Below, one piece after another: positions 9,195-18,619 of a stretch of 26,056 nt of DNA. The position numbers and the translations under genes are program-made. Source of the stretch: Tubiluchus corallicola (lineage: Eukaryota > Priapulida > Priapulimorpha > Priapulimorphida > Tubiluchidae); the NCBI GenBank assembly GCA_030141605.1, contig JAQGDQ010002468.1, forward strand, positions 1 through 26,056, in the 5' to 3' direction. The notes under the pieces were generated by a model. It did not search any database. It was not told the origin of the DNA and worked only from the letters and a program-made list of their open reading frames with translations. Position 1 is the stretch's first letter; the number at the start of each line of letters is the position of its first letter.

Positions 9195-12100
9195 CTATAT
9201 TTCTATCTTATAATGTGTCTTTGGTTGATATTTTTTTAATTTTTCTAACAACTCACTGGTTACACCTACCCTTGAGTACTTTCTTGAAAATCCATTTAGT
9301 TTAATATTTTTATCTGGAGAGAATACTACCCATTTAAGCTCTGTACTTCCTTGTTTTTCTTGAAATGATTTATCAAAAAATTTAATTAAATCTTCATCCA
9401 AGTATGCAAGATTTACCATGATAGATAATGATTTTATACGGCTTAACATGTTTGATAACCTGTCAACCTGTGTTATTTGCGGTTCTACTCTTCTATTATC
9501 CTTCCATGTGTTTAATACAAATTTTCCTTTAATAAAAAGGATATCATTTAGTATCATCATTTCTTTAAAATTATTGTAATTGTTTCCAAATAAAGAAAAT
9601 TGATACAGTCCTCTTTTATCTTCTATTTGCACTAAAGCGTACTGTTTGCCATTTTTACTATGCTTATGTTGCACGCCAGTAATTATCCCTGCAATAGAAA
9701 AGCTTTTATGCACCTGTGTCTCCGTTACATTTTTCAAATGGCTAGTGTCATTTTTACAAAAAAGAGAAATTTCCATTTTGAACTCATCTAGTGGATGCCC
9801 TGACAAATAAAACCCCACTACTTCTTTTTCTAGCTTCAACTTTTCCATTAGTGTAAAATGCTCAACATTAGGAGCTTCTGGTAACATATCTAGCGATTCT
9901 TCTTCCTTACTCCCAAATAATTGGTGCTGTTCTGCTATTTCACCTTGCTTTTTATTTCCATACTTTATGGCTGTCTCCACCAGTGCATAAGCTTGTTTAT
10001 CTGAGTACAAATACTGTTTTCTATGAAAGCCCTCGAAACAATCAAACGCTCCAGCCATTGCTAAAACTTCAAAAGAACGTTTGTTTACCGTTCTCAAATT
10101 AACTCTTTTAGCAAAATCAAATATATTTTTATATTTTCCGTTTGCATTTCTCTCTGCTATCACATTTTGTATAGCAGCATCTCCTGTTCCTTTAATAGCT
10201 TTCAAGCCAAACCTTATCTCCTTTTGATTATCTACAGTAAATTCTACATCTGATTCATTAACGTTCGGATTAGAAACCCTCAAACCCATAGCCTGGCACT
10301 CTTCCATAAAAAACGTAACTTTTTCTATCTGCGATTGATTGTGAGTAAGCACAGATGCCATATACTCCGCTGGATAATTCGCCTTAAGGTAAGCAGTTTG
10401 ATAAGCAATAATGGCATAGCAGACAGAGTGTGATTTATTGAAAGCATAAGATGCAAAATCTTCCCAATCGATCCATATTTTTTCTGAAACCTTTAAGTTA
10501 TAGCGATTATTTTTACAACCTTCTACAAACTTCGGTTTTAACTTTTCTAGCAACTCTTTATTCTTTTTTCCCATGGCTTTACGTAATACGTCAGCTTCAC
10601 CCTTAGTAAAATTTGCTAATTTTTGAGCCAACAACATTACTTGCTCCTGATATACGGTAATTCCATATGTTTCTCCCAATATCTCCTCCATGTCATCCAA
10701 TTCATAAGAGACAGGTTCAACACCATTCTTTCGATTGATAAAGCTTGGGATATGCTTCAATGGACCAGGGCGATAAAGGGCATTCATGGCTACCAAGTCT
10801 TCTATTTTGTTTGGCTTTAAATCTTTAAGGTATTTTTGCATACCAGAAGACTCAAACTGAAAAATTCCGTTGGTTTCTCCCCGTTGGAATAGTTCAAAAG
10901 TCCTTTTATCATCCAAAGGAATGCTATCTACATCCAATGCAATATTTTGAGTTGTTTTTATATTATTTATGGCTGTTTTTATAATTGTTAAGGTCTTTAA
11001 GCCCAAAAAGTCCATCTTTAAAAGCCCAGCACTCTCCATGACACTATTGTCAAACTGTGTCACATTCAAATCCGAATCTTTTGCAACACTTATAGGCACA
11101 TAATCAGTTATTGTTCTGGGTGTAATAACCACTCCACAGGCATGTACTCCCACATTACGAATAACTCCTTCAATAGCTTGAGCCTTACGTAATACTTCTG
11201 CTCCTTTGGAGTCCTCTTCTTGCAATATTTGTCTTAATTCAGGAGTCTCTTTAAGTGCTGTTTCAAAAGAAATTCCTGGTTTAAATGGCACAAGCTTTGC
11301 AATCCTATCAGCCTCGCTCAAAGGAACTTCCATTACTCTTGCACAGTCTCTTATTGCTCCACGGGGTGCCATGGTACCATATGTAGTAATTTGCGCTATT
11401 TTATCCTCTCCATACTTCTCTACTACATAGTCTATTACCTTTTGCCTTCCTTCATCATCAAAATCAATATCAATATCTGGTAGGGATATTCTATCTGGAT
11501 TAAGAAAGCGCTCAAATAGTAAGTTATATTTTAACGGATCTACATTAGTAATACTGATGCAATAGGCTACTAATGAACCAGCAGCAGAGCCTCTTCCATT
11601 TCCTACTAAAACGCCCATTTCTCTTGCTTTGGCAATAAAATCTTGGACAATTAAAAAATAGCCTGGGTATCCTGTATTCTCTATGATTTTAAGCTCAAAA
11701 TCAAGCCTCTCTTTTATTTTTTCATCAATGCTGTTATTATATCGCTTTTTTACTCCTTCATATGCTAAATATCTTAAATATTCATTTTCATTTTTGTGCT
11801 CGACTGGGATAGAAAATTTTGGAAGCAAAACTTCGCTTGTTAACTTATATGTCTCAACTTTATTCAATAGTTCTGATATGTTGCTGATAGCATGTGGAAT
11901 ATCTTTAAATAGCTCTCCCATTTCTTCTGAAGTTTTAAAGTAATACTCCTCATTTGGAAAACCATATCTACATCCTCTGCCAATGCCAATAGGGGTAGAT
12001 AGCACCTCCGCTTCTTTGATACATAATAATGTGTCGTGATGTTTTGCATCCTCTTTATCAAGATAAAACACATCATTAGAGGCTATAATTTTTACATTAT

Positions 12101-13406
12101 ATTTTCCTGCGAAATTGAGTAAAACTTCATTTATCCTTTCTTCTTCTTCAAGTCCATGGCGAATAATTTCTAAATAAAAGTCTTCTCCAAATACATCAAG
12201 CCACCATTTTAGAGCCTCTTCCGCTTTGTGTTCGCCTTGATTCAAAATTATATTCGGTATTTCTCCATATGTATTCCCAGAAAAGGCTATCAAATTGTCT
12301 GAATATTTTTTTATAAGCTCTTTATCTATACGAGGATAAAGCCCATAAAGCCCTTCTGTGTACCCCAAAGAGCTTAATTTTGATAGGTTCATGTACCCAT
12401 TCTTATTTTTCGCTAAAAGCAACTGTTGAAACTTTCTATCAGGTGCGTCTTTAGTAAATTTGGTTTTTTTTCGCTCTTCAGCTACATAAAACTCACAACC
12501 TACTATTGGCTTTATTTTTGCAGACAATGCTTCCTCTACAAATAAAAATGCTCCCATCATATTGCCCAAATCGGTGATTGCCACCGCTGGCATTTTTAAT
12601 GATTTTGCTTTCTCTACTAACTTTTTTATTTTTACTGTAGACTGCAAAATAGAGTATTGCGTATGTACGTGTAGGTGAGCAAAATCACTTTTAGAGACTA
12701 CATTTGAGCCATTACCTTTTCTTACAATAGGAGTTTTTTGAGCATTATTATTTGTTTGATTTGAAATGTTTGTAGCAACTAATGATGGGGAAGTGTATGA
12801 AATTTCATTAATGGGGGTAGCGTCATTGGGGGGGATTATTTTTTTATCTATCAACCCAAAAAAGCATTTTGCTGTAGCTTCTGTGTCAAAAGAAGCATCA
12901 TGAGCTTCATCAAACTTTTCACCAAATAACTTCACATATAACTCTATGAGTGTAGGCCATTTGTATTGTCCTTTCTTGCCTCCTGATAGTGCACAAAAAT
13001 CAGTAGACACCAACTTAGTGTCTAATTTTTTTTTGTCAAATAACGTTGACTCTAAGGACATGCGAATAAGCTCTGCTCCTACTACATTTAAATCAAAGTC
13101 AATATTGTGCCCTATTACCAACTCTGTTTGTTGAAGATCTTTTAAAAAATATGAAAGGACCTCTGTTAGTTCTTTGCCCTCTTGCAGTGCTCGATTTGTG
13201 GAAATTCCATGTATTTTTTCCGAATTATAGGGGATTGTAAAACCATCAGGTTTAACAATAAAATTTTGAACACTGAGCAAATCACCCTTGTGATTATGTA
13301 ACTGCCATGCTAATTGCACTAAACGTGGCCAGTTATCTACATCAGAACAAGGAGCATTATAATTCCTAGGCAATCCTGTTGTCTCTGTGTCAAATATTAA
13401 ATACAT
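9195..13406 (-). CDS. dnaE: DNA polymerase III alpha subunit with fused N-terminal proofreading exonuclease
   Basis: A 1403-residue replicative polymerase. Residues 1-190 are a DnaQ-type DEDDh exonuclease: Asp6 and Glu8 (FDTETT), Asp103 (HNIDFD), and His169 with Asp174 (HDASFD). A low-complexity linker (about 190-240) leads to the PHP domain (HLHVHTQYS at 244-252). Then come GRGSAAGS (604-611), the palm PDIDIDFDD with catalytic aspartates (643-651), the third carboxylate region KMDFLGLKTL (Asp799), a clamp-binding QHQLF (1160-1164), and an OB fold (from about 1236). In the PHP domain TDLGNM (278-283) has Leu where metal-binding family members have His (TDHGNM), so PHP proofreading is probably lost, in line with the fused exonuclease. 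The gene is intact. It lies 187 nt after dnaJ and may have its own promoter. Confidence 0.97.
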   Translation of the reverse strand: MYLIFDTETTGLPRNYNAPCSDVDNWPRLVQLAWQLHNHKGDLLSVQNFIVKPDGFTIPYNSEKIHGISTNRALQEGKELTEVLSYFLKDLQQTELVIGHNIDFDLNVVGAELIRMSLESTLFDKKKLDTKLVSTDFCALSGGKKGQYKWPTLIELYVKLFGEKFDEAHDASFDTEATAKCFFGLIDKKIIPPNDATPINEISYTSPSLVATNISNQTNNNAQKTPIVRKGNGSNVVSKSDFAHLHVHTQYSILQSTVKIKKLVEKAKSLKMPAVAITDLGNMMGAFLFVEEALSAKIKPIVGCEFYVAEERKKTKFTKDAPDRKFQQLLLAKNKNGYMNLSKLSSLGYTEGLYGLYPRIDKELIKKYSDNLIAFSGNTYGEIPNIILNQGEHKAEEALKWWLDVFGEDFYLEIIRHGLEEEERINEVLLNFAGKYNVKIIASNDVFYLDKEDAKHHDTLLCIKEAEVLSTPIGIGRGCRYGFPNEEYYFKTSEEMGELFKDIPHAISNISELLNKVETYKLTSEVLLPKFSIPVEHKNENEYLRYLAYEGVKKRYNNSIDEKIKERLDFELKIIENTGYPGYFLIVQDFIAKAREMGVLVGNGRGSAAGSLVAYCISITNVDPLKYNLLFERFLNPDRISLPDIDIDFDDEGRQKVIDYVVEKYGEDKIAQITTYGTMAPRGAIRDCARVMEVPLSEADRIAKLVPFKPGISFETALKETPELRQILQEEDSKGAEVLRKAQAIEGVIRNVGVHACGVVITPRTITDYVPISVAKDSDLNVTQFDNSVMESAGLLKMDFLGLKTLTIIKTAINNIKTTQNIALDVDSIPLDDKRTFELFQRGETNGIFQFESSGMQKYLKDLKPNKIEDLVAMNALYRPGPLKHIPSFINRKNGVEPVSYELDDMEEILGETYGITVYQEQVMLLAQKLANFTKGEADVLRKAMGKKNKELLEKLKPKFVEGCKNNRYNLKVSEKIWIDWEDFASYAFNKSHSVCYAIIAYQTAYLKANYPAEYMASVLTHNQSQIEKVTFFMEECQAMGLRVSNPNVNESDVEFTVDNQKEIRFGLKAIKGTGDAAIQNVIAERNANGKYKNIFDFAKRVNLRTVNKRSFEVLAMAGAFDCFEGFHRKQYLYSDKQAYALVETAIKYGNKKQGEIAEQHQLFGSKEEESLDMLPEAPNVEHFTLMEKLKLEKEVVGFYLSGHPLDEFKMEISLFCKNDTSHLKNVTETQVHKSFSIAGIITGVQHKHSKNGKQYALVQIEDKRGLYQFSLFGNNYNNFKEMMILNDILFIKGKFVLNTWKDNRRVEPQITQVDRLSNMLSRIKSLSIMVNLAYLDEDLIKFFDKSFQEKQGSTELKWVVFSPDKNIKLNGFSRKYSRVGVTSELLEKLKKYQPKTHYKIEI

Positions 13407-13530
13407 GGGTTTTAATGGTTAAAGTATTTTAGTGATTTCATTCCAAACAACACATAGAATTAGCTATTGGATGTTGTAAGAATGTTCACAGTAAACCTTC
13501 TCACAAAAATAAAAATTCTTGCTATAAAAC

Positions 13531-13538
13531 CAAATTTA
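13531..13538 (-). promoter_or_regulatory. Possible -7 box for dnaE
   Basis: The minus strand reads TAAATTTG, the same octamer as in the trxA promoter, about 125 nt before the dnaE ATG. No good -33 TTTG lies at the right distance, so this is tentative. Confidence 0.3.
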
Positions 13539-13539
13539 A

Positions 13540-13551
13540 CCTATTAATAGG
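13540..13551. repeat. Perfect 12-bp palindrome
   Basis: CCTATTAATAGG is a perfect palindrome between dnaJ and dnaE, immediately upstream (in the minus direction) of the possible dnaE -7 box. It sits where an operator could act on dnaE. No function is known. Confidence 0.4.
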
Positions 13552-13593
13552 CTAAAAAGCAGAATATATAGCGGAATACTTAAAAAGTTTCTT

Positions 13594-14718
13594 TTAAGCA
13601 AAAAAACCTTTCCATTTCGAAAAAAAGGTTTTTTGCCCTTGGCTATCAGGGTTAGGTTGAAAGTTGGAGGAGTTTTTTAGCTCTTCTAACATTTCTTTTT
13701 CTTTTTTGCTAACCTTGGGAGGCGTCCATACATTTGTATAAATTAACTGGCTGCCTATATATCCTGTTTGAAGATTTTTGATGCCTTTATTTTTAAGACG
13801 TAATATTTTTCCACTTTGTGTTCCTGGCTGAAGGTTTATTTTTACCTTTCCATTTAAAGTAGGTACTTCTACTTCACCTCCTAATGTGGCATCGACAAAG
13901 TTTACAAGTAACTCATAAACTACATCATTTCCATCCCGTTTAAACAAAGGGTGCTCTTTTTCCTCTATAAGGATAAGCAGATCGCCGCATCCGCCTCCAA
14001 ATGGAGCATAATTTCCTTTATCTGCCATAGAGAGCTGCATTCCTTCTTCTACGCCTGCGGGGATTTTTGCATTTATTACCTCTTTTTTGCTTATTAATCC
14101 AGAGCTATCTACCCCTGGTGGTCGCTTGTCTACTACTTTTCCTGTGCCACTACACAAACCGCATGGGGAAGTTGTTGCTACTGTTCCCAAAATGGTATTA
14201 GATACCCTTCTTACTTGTCCTGACCCTTGGCATTTTGTGCAAGATTTGTAAGTAACGCCTTCAGCTGGTACAAGCCTATTTATCTTCAACTTTTTTTCTA
14301 CACCTTTAGCTACTTCTTCTAATGAAAGTTTGATTTTAATTCTTAAATCGGATCCTTTGTAATGTGTCCTATGGCGCTGTTGTTGCCCTCCTCCAAAAAA
14401 GAAATCTCCAAAAGGATGTCGTCCACCAAAAATATCTCCAAAATTAGAAAATATATCGTTTATATCGCTAAATCCTCCTCCCCCCATGTTTGCTTTAGTG
14501 CCTGCGTGTCCAAACTGATCATATTGCCTTCGTTTGTTATCATTACTCAACACTTCATAGGCTTCTGCTGATTCCTTAAATTTTTCTTCAGCAGCTTCAT
14601 TGCCAGGGTTTTTGTCAGGGTGATATTTTAAAGCAACTTTCCTGTATGCTTTTTTTATTTCATCAGCAGTTGCGGAGCGCTTTACTCCCAATATTTCATA
14701 ATAATCTCTTTTTGCCAT
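13594..14718 (-). CDS. dnaJ: Chaperone DnaJ with a reduced zinc-finger region
   Basis: A 374-residue Hsp40 that stimulates the DnaK ATPase and delivers substrates. The J domain (1-70) has the HPD motif at 33-35. A Gly/Phe-rich segment (about 72-115) follows. The zinc region has only two CxxCxGxG motifs (Cys160/163 and Cys186/189) instead of four. By position these are motifs 2 and 3, which form zinc centre II; motifs 1 and 4 (zinc centre I) are replaced by [12 protein letters not shown] and [14 protein letters not shown]. The two substrate-binding C-terminal domains are complete. Its ATG overlaps the grpE stop by one base (TAATG), which suggests translational coupling. dnaK is not in the window. 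Confidence 0.95.
   Translation of the reverse strand: MAKRDYYEILGVKRSATADEIKKAYRKVALKYHPDKNPGNEAAEEKFKESAEAYEVLSNDNKRRQYDQFGHAGTKANMGGGGFSDINDIFSNFGDIFGGRHPFGDFFFGGGQQQRHRTHYKGSDLRIKIKLSLEEVAKGVEKKLKINRLVPAEGVTYKSCTKCQGSGQVRRVSNTILGTVATTSPCGLCSGTGKVVDKRPPGVDSSGLISKKEVINAKIPAGVEEGMQLSMADKGNYAPFGGGCGDLLILIEEKEHPLFKRDGNDVVYELLVNFVDATLGGEVEVPTLNGKVKINLQPGTQSGKILRLKNKGIKNLQTGYIGSQLIYTNVWTPPKVSKKEKEMLEELKNSSNFQPNPDSQGQKTFFSKWKGFFA
13601..13634 (-). terminator. Hairpin with A/T tracts at the end of dnaJ
   Basis: An 11-bp perfect inverted repeat: 13601-13611 pairs with 13624-13634 around a 12-nt loop. The arms carry A6 and T6 tracts, so it can act as a terminator in either direction. It overlaps the last dozen or so codons of dnaJ. 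A second 7-bp hairpin (13579-13585 with 13592-13598) covers the dnaJ stop codon. Confidence 0.45.
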
Positions 14719-15281
14719 TATTTCTTTTGTCCTATAACTACTTTTGCAAACCGTATAACCTTGTCATTGAGAAAGTACCCTTTTTCTACTATATCTATAA
14801 TTTTTCCTACCAAATCTTCGTCATCTACAGGAAATTGGGAAACTGCTTCATGAAAATCTGCATTAAAGCTATCCCCTTTTTTTGTTCCCATTAGCTTTAG
14901 TCCATTTTTTTGAGTTATATTGGCAAACTTCTTGTGTATCAATTCGAAACCCTCTAACAAGGGTTCTATATTCTCGATTTCTTGTTTAGATTTTTGAGCC
15001 CTCTCGAAATCGTCTATTACAGGTATTAAATCTTGCATTAACATTTCGGTTGCTGTTCCTATTAGTTTTAAATTCTCCTTGGCTACCCTTCTTTTATAAT
15101 TATCAAATTCAGAGTATAGCCTTAAGTATTTATCTTTTAACTCATTAACCTCTGCCTTAATTTCTTCTTTTGCACATTGTTTCTTTTTCACTTTTTCTTT
15201 TTTCTCCACGCTTTCTTTATTGTCTTGTTTGTCCAAAAGTGTTTTATCTTCATTTTTTTTATGAAATTCTTTTTCTTTCAT
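14718..15281 (-). CDS. grpE: Nucleotide exchange factor GrpE
   Basis: A 187-residue DnaK nucleotide exchange factor. The first 45 residues are very Lys/Glu-rich, followed by a long coiled coil (about 45-80: [19 protein letters not shown], conserved in GrpE), [12 protein letters not shown], and the C-terminal beta domain with HEAVSQFP and [18 protein letters not shown]. Length is typical. The start at 15281 is the first ATG and fits the usual charged N-terminus. It overlaps dnaJ by one base at TAATG. The promoter-like region at 15380-15402 lies about 100 nt upstream. Confidence 0.95.
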   Translation of the reverse strand: MKEKEFHKKNEDKTLLDKQDNKESVEKKEKVKKKQCAKEEIKAEVNELKDKYLRLYSEFDNYKRRVAKENLKLIGTATEMLMQDLIPVIDDFERAQKSKQEIENIEPLLEGFELIHKKFANITQKNGLKLMGTKKGDSFNADFHEAVSQFPVDDEDLVGKIIDIVEKGYFLNDKVIRFAKVVIGQKK

Positions 15282-15379
15282 ATTTTTTCTTTTTAGTTGA
15301 AATACTGTTTTACTTATTTACTACAATTTTTTTGCCATAACGACATTTTTAATTTAATAGGACATAATTGCAGATTATA

Positions 15380-15402
15380 TTGTCAAACAAGTGACAAAAT
15401 TA
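15380..15402 (-). promoter_or_regulatory. Promoter -7 box overlapped by a palindromic operator, upstream of grpE
   Basis: On the minus strand, TAATTTTG (15402-15395) fits the TAnnTTTG -7 element. It is overlapped by the perfect palindrome TTGTCA-N6-TGACAA (15397-15380), which extends over the expected start site. Half-site length and 6-nt spacing resemble operators of the CRP/FNR family. A clear -33 element is not seen. I infer a regulated promoter for grpE-dnaJ. Confidence 0.4.
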
Positions 15403-15434
15403 CTCATTTTATTCAAATAATAATAACTTTATGA

Positions 15435-15779
15435 CTAAAAAACATCTATAAAGTGTTTTAGTTGGGGAAATTTTTGCCCTGTAATGGAGATGACGTCAAA
15501 CCGAATGTTTTTGTTCCAATTTAGCTGCCGTATGTATTCTTCAGCAACTTGATAAATATTTTCTGCTTTTCGCTTATCTACAGCATCTTCGGGGAACCCA
15601 TATTTATTGTTTTTTCTTGATTTAACTTCCACAAATACTAACGTATCATGTTGGGTAGCAATAATATCTATCTCTTTCCTGTCAAACACATAATTTTGCT
15701 CTAAAATTATGTAATTTCTTTTTACTAAAAAATCACTAGCTAGTGCTTCTCCCTTATTGCCAAATTTTTTCTTATCCAC
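15435..15779 (-). CDS. yraN: YraN/UPF0102 family endonuclease-like protein
   Basis: A 114-residue protein of the YraN family, which has a restriction-endonuclease-like fold. Seen here: GNKGEALASDFLVKRNYIILEQNY, then KEIDIIA (Asp of the nuclease core), FVEVKSR (Glu-x-Lys core), FG-PEDAVDKRKAENI, and a C-terminal RFDVISI. The usual Gly before EIDLIA is Lys here. Its cellular role is not established. It follows lipB by 23 nt in the manA-lipB-yraN run. Confidence 0.9.
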   Translation of the reverse strand: MDKKKFGNKGEALASDFLVKRNYIILEQNYVFDRKEIDIIATQHDTLVFVEVKSRKNNKYGFPEDAVDKRKAENIYQVAEEYIRQLNWNKNIRFDVISITGQKFPQLKHFIDVF

Positions 15780-15802
15780 TTTTTTTAGTATTTTAAACGC
15801 AG

Positions 15803-16513
15803 TTATGCTACTTCCATTTCAAACATGTTGGATAGATGTTTTTTTATCTTTTGCTCTACTTCCTTTTGCTCTATCTTTCTTTTAAGTTGCACCTGCATTG
15901 AGGTAACAGATTTGTCAGAAATACCACAAGGAATAATGTATTGAAAGTAGTCTAAATTTGTGTTTATATTCAAGGCAAACCCATGCATAGTTACCCAACG
16001 GCTTGTCTTCACTCCTATAGCACAAATCTTTTTAGGACCTTCCTTTTTGTTGTCAACCCAAACTCCCGTCAAACCTTTAATAGTGTTTGCTACAATACCA
16101 TATTCTTTTAGTGCGCCAATAATTGATAACTCCAATATTCTGACGTACTTATGCAAATCGGTGAAAAAATTATCTAAGTCTAAAATTGGATACCCAACAA
16201 GCTGCCCTGGTCCATGATAAGTAATATCTCCTCCCCTATCTGTGTTAAAAAAAGATATCTTATTGCGCTTCATTTCTTCAGAGTTTATTAACAAGTGTTT
16301 CTTATTTCCATTTCTACCCAATGTGTATACATGATTATGCTCGCAAAATAACACGTAATTGTTTGTTTTTTTGTGTCTTTGGGTGGGAGGGAATTTACGA
16401 TTATCAAGCTTTGTTTTCACAATACCATCTAATAATTTTTTTTGATATTCCCAAGCGTCTTTAAAATCAATTAACCCCAAATGTTCAAAATGTACTACCC
16501 TGTTTATGTTCAT
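15803..16513 (-). CDS. lipB: Octanoyl-[acyl-carrier-protein]:protein transferase LipB
   Basis: A 236-residue cytoplasmic enzyme that moves octanoyl from acyl carrier protein to the lipoyl domains of 2-oxo acid dehydrogenases and the glycine cleavage system; LipA then adds sulfur. The signature RGGDITYHGPGQ (93-104) is present, as are KICAIGVK with the catalytic-site Lys162, HGFALN, and IIPCGI with the catalytic Cys196. Length is typical. In this window its likely client is SucB. It starts 12 nt after the manA stop, so the two are probably cotranscribed. lipA is not in the window. Confidence 0.95.
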   Translation of the reverse strand: MNINRVVHFEHLGLIDFKDAWEYQKKLLDGIVKTKLDNRKFPPTQRHKKTNNYVLFCEHNHVYTLGRNGNKKHLLINSEEMKRNKISFFNTDRGGDITYHGPGQLVGYPILDLDNFFTDLHKYVRILELSIIGALKEYGIVANTIKGLTGVWVDNKKEGPKKICAIGVKTSRWVTMHGFALNINTNLDYFQYIIPCGISDKSVTSMQVQLKRKIEQKEVEQKIKKHLSNMFEMEVA

Positions 16514-16525
16514 CTCTTTACGATA

Positions 16526-17505
16526 TTAAGGAATGTATACCTCTAGGATTTTCGTTGTTTCAGTGCTTAACAACGTTATTGATTTGAAACACGCAGAAAT
16601 AAGTATCACTTCTCCTTTTTGCAGTTGAGTGTCACTGCAACCCTCTATTTTTAGTGTACACTTTCCTTCCACACAGACCAATGCAACAAAGGAGTCTAAC
16701 AAATAATAGTCTCTTATTATTTGCCTGTCAAAAAATATTCTATTTGTTTCAAAGTATTGGCACTTAACTACTTTTTCTATATTATTTCTTTTTTCTTTTA
16801 ATGCTATTTTAGAACTTTTACAATGCTGAAAATCAATAGCATCAATGCTTTCCTCAACATGCAGCTGTCTTTTATTTCCATTACCATCTACCCTATCAAA
16901 ATCATAGATCCTATATGTAATATTGGAGGCTTGTTGAATTTCAGCAAGCATAACACCTTTGCCTATTGCATGAACGCATCCCGCAGGAACAAAAAATGCA
17001 TCATTTGCTTTTGTCTTTTCATAATTAAGAATTTTCGACAGTGAGTTATGTTGAAGTGCCTGTATGTAGTCATTTTTTGTTACGGATTTATTAAATCCTA
17101 CTGCCAATCGTGCATTTTCATCTGCTTGCATAACATACCACATTTCTGTTTTTCCAAAGGAGTCATGTCGCTTATAAGCTAATTTGTCATCTGGATGCAC
17201 TTGTATGGATAAATCATCACGGGTATCTATGAATTTGACTAATAAAGGAAAGGTATTCCCAAACTGTTGATATACTTTTCCTCCTAATATCTTATCTTTA
17301 AAAAGGCTGATTACTTCATTTAGTTTTTTGCCTTGAAGCTCCCCTTCTAAAACAGTAGATATATTGTTTTTTCTCCTGATAGTTCCCAAGTTTCTCCGCA
17401 ATTCTGTAAAGGGGAAAAATCCTTATTTAAAAGAGTTTTCACCTTGTCCCCTCCCCAAATTCTCTCTTTAAATATACTTTTAAACTTTAAAGGATATAAG
17501 TTCAT
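16526..17505 (-). CDS. manA: Mannose-6-phosphate isomerase, class I, broken by one frameshift
   Basis: Zinc enzyme interconverting fructose-6-phosphate and mannose-6-phosphate, the entry to GDP-mannose and mannosylated glycans. The body holds the metal-ligand motifs QVHPDD, KTEMWYV and VPAGCVHAIGKG, followed by NITYRIYDFDR of the cupin core. The long open frame begins with a TTG at 17401 and an out-of-place peptide. The real N-terminus lies in another frame from ATG 17505: MNLYPLKFKSIFKERIWGG, then ETWELSGE. The frames meet at the T6 run 17367-17372 (A6 on the coding strand); one more A would join them into about 326 residues, the normal length. lipB follows after 12 nt; rluD lies 91 nt upstream. 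Confidence 0.9.
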
Positions 17506-17596
17506 TTAATTATGCAAACAGCCTTGTTAATAGAAATTTTAAAATGCAAGTTATAAAAATATTAGGGATTTTTAAAAAATGATTGCTAATAGTGTT

Positions 17597-18601
17597 TCAA
17601 TGAAACTTAACATATTTTTTCCACTTTTGTAAAGCTTGATCAAAGTCATCAGGTAGTTGAGATTCAAAAAACATTTTTTGTTTAGTAATAGGGTGTAAAA
17701 AGCCCAATGTTTTAGCATGCAGTGCTTGCCTTGGAATAATTTTAAAACAATTTTCTACAAAGGTTTTATATTTTGAAAACACTGTGCCTTTTAATATTCT
17801 ATTCCCTCCATACACTTCATCATTAAAAATAGGATGTTTTAAATGTTTAAAGTGTGCTCTTATTTGGTGGGTTCTTCCCGTTTCTAAATTACACTTTACC
17901 AAAGAGATATACTTTATTTCTTTTAGCACCTCATAGTGCGTAATTGCTGTCTTTCCTACTGTTGCATCATCAACGGCTAATATTATTCGTCTATCTTTAG
18001 GATGTCGCATTAAATTTGCTGTAATTACTCCTTGTTTTTTTTCAATTTCCCCCCACACTAAGGCATAGTAGGTCCGTTGCACGGTATGTTCAACAAACTG
18101 CTGAGCAAGTCCATATATTGTATCTTCATCTTTTGCTATAACCAAAAGCCCTGATGTGTTTTTGTCTAGCCTATGCACCAACCCTGGTCGTCCTTTGTTA
18201 CCTTCAAGCTCAGGTAAAGTACTAAAATGGTAGAGCAAAGCGTTAACCAAAGTACCTGTCCAGTTTTCATAAGCCGGGTGCACCACCATTCCTGCAGGTT
18301 TGTTGACTACCAACAAATGTTCATCTTCATATACGATGTCAAGAGGAATATTTTCTGCAACAATCTCTTGATTTCTAGGAGGGTTGGGCAACATTACCCT
18401 TATATCGTCATTTGGCTTTACCTTGTAGTTAGATTTGACAGGGGCACCATTTACCAATATAAAATTAACCTCAATGGCTTTTTGTATTTTATTGCGTGAA
18501 GTATTTGGTACTCTATCCAACAAAAACTTATCAATCCTCAAAGGTTGTTGCTTTGGATCGGTAATTATTTTATAGCGCTCAAAGAGTTCATCTTTTTCCA
18601 T
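17597..18601 (-). CDS. rluD: 23S rRNA pseudouridine synthase, RluD-like
   Basis: A 334-residue RNA modification enzyme. An N-terminal S4 RNA-binding domain (about 20-75: RIDKFLLDRVPNTSRNKIQK) precedes the RluA-type catalytic domain with NKPAGMVVHPA (100-110) and HRLDKNTSGLL, whose Asp146 is catalytic. GRTHQIRAH and GGN follow further on. The S4 plus RluA layout and length fit RluD, which modifies helix 69 of 23S rRNA. RluC-like specificity cannot be fully excluded. It starts 18 nt after the fructosamine kinase-like gene, likely in one transcript. The window has a second RluA-family gene without S4 (20562-21302). Confidence 0.9.
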   Translation of the reverse strand: MEKDELFERYKIITDPKQQPLRIDKFLLDRVPNTSRNKIQKAIEVNFILVNGAPVKSNYKVKPNDDIRVMLPNPPRNQEIVAENIPLDIVYEDEHLLVVNKPAGMVVHPAYENWTGTLVNALLYHFSTLPELEGNKGRPGLVHRLDKNTSGLLVIAKDEDTIYGLAQQFVEHTVQRTYYALVWGEIEKKQGVITANLMRHPKDRRIILAVDDATVGKTAITHYEVLKEIKYISLVKCNLETGRTHQIRAHFKHLKHPIFNDEVYGGNRILKGTVFSKYKTFVENCFKIIPRQALHAKTLGFLHPITKQKMFFESQLPDDFDQALQKWKKYVKFH

Positions 18602-18619
18602 TAGAAAAATATGTCATGT

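Noticed and set aside
15380-15397. CIRCE (HrcA) element upstream of grpE
   Set aside because: CIRCE is TTAGCACTC-N9-GAGTGCTAA; neither half-site sequence nor spacing fits.
17374-17401. ManA start at TTG 17401
   Set aside because: The first residues are unlike any ManA; the true N-terminus is in the neighbouring frame from ATG 17505.
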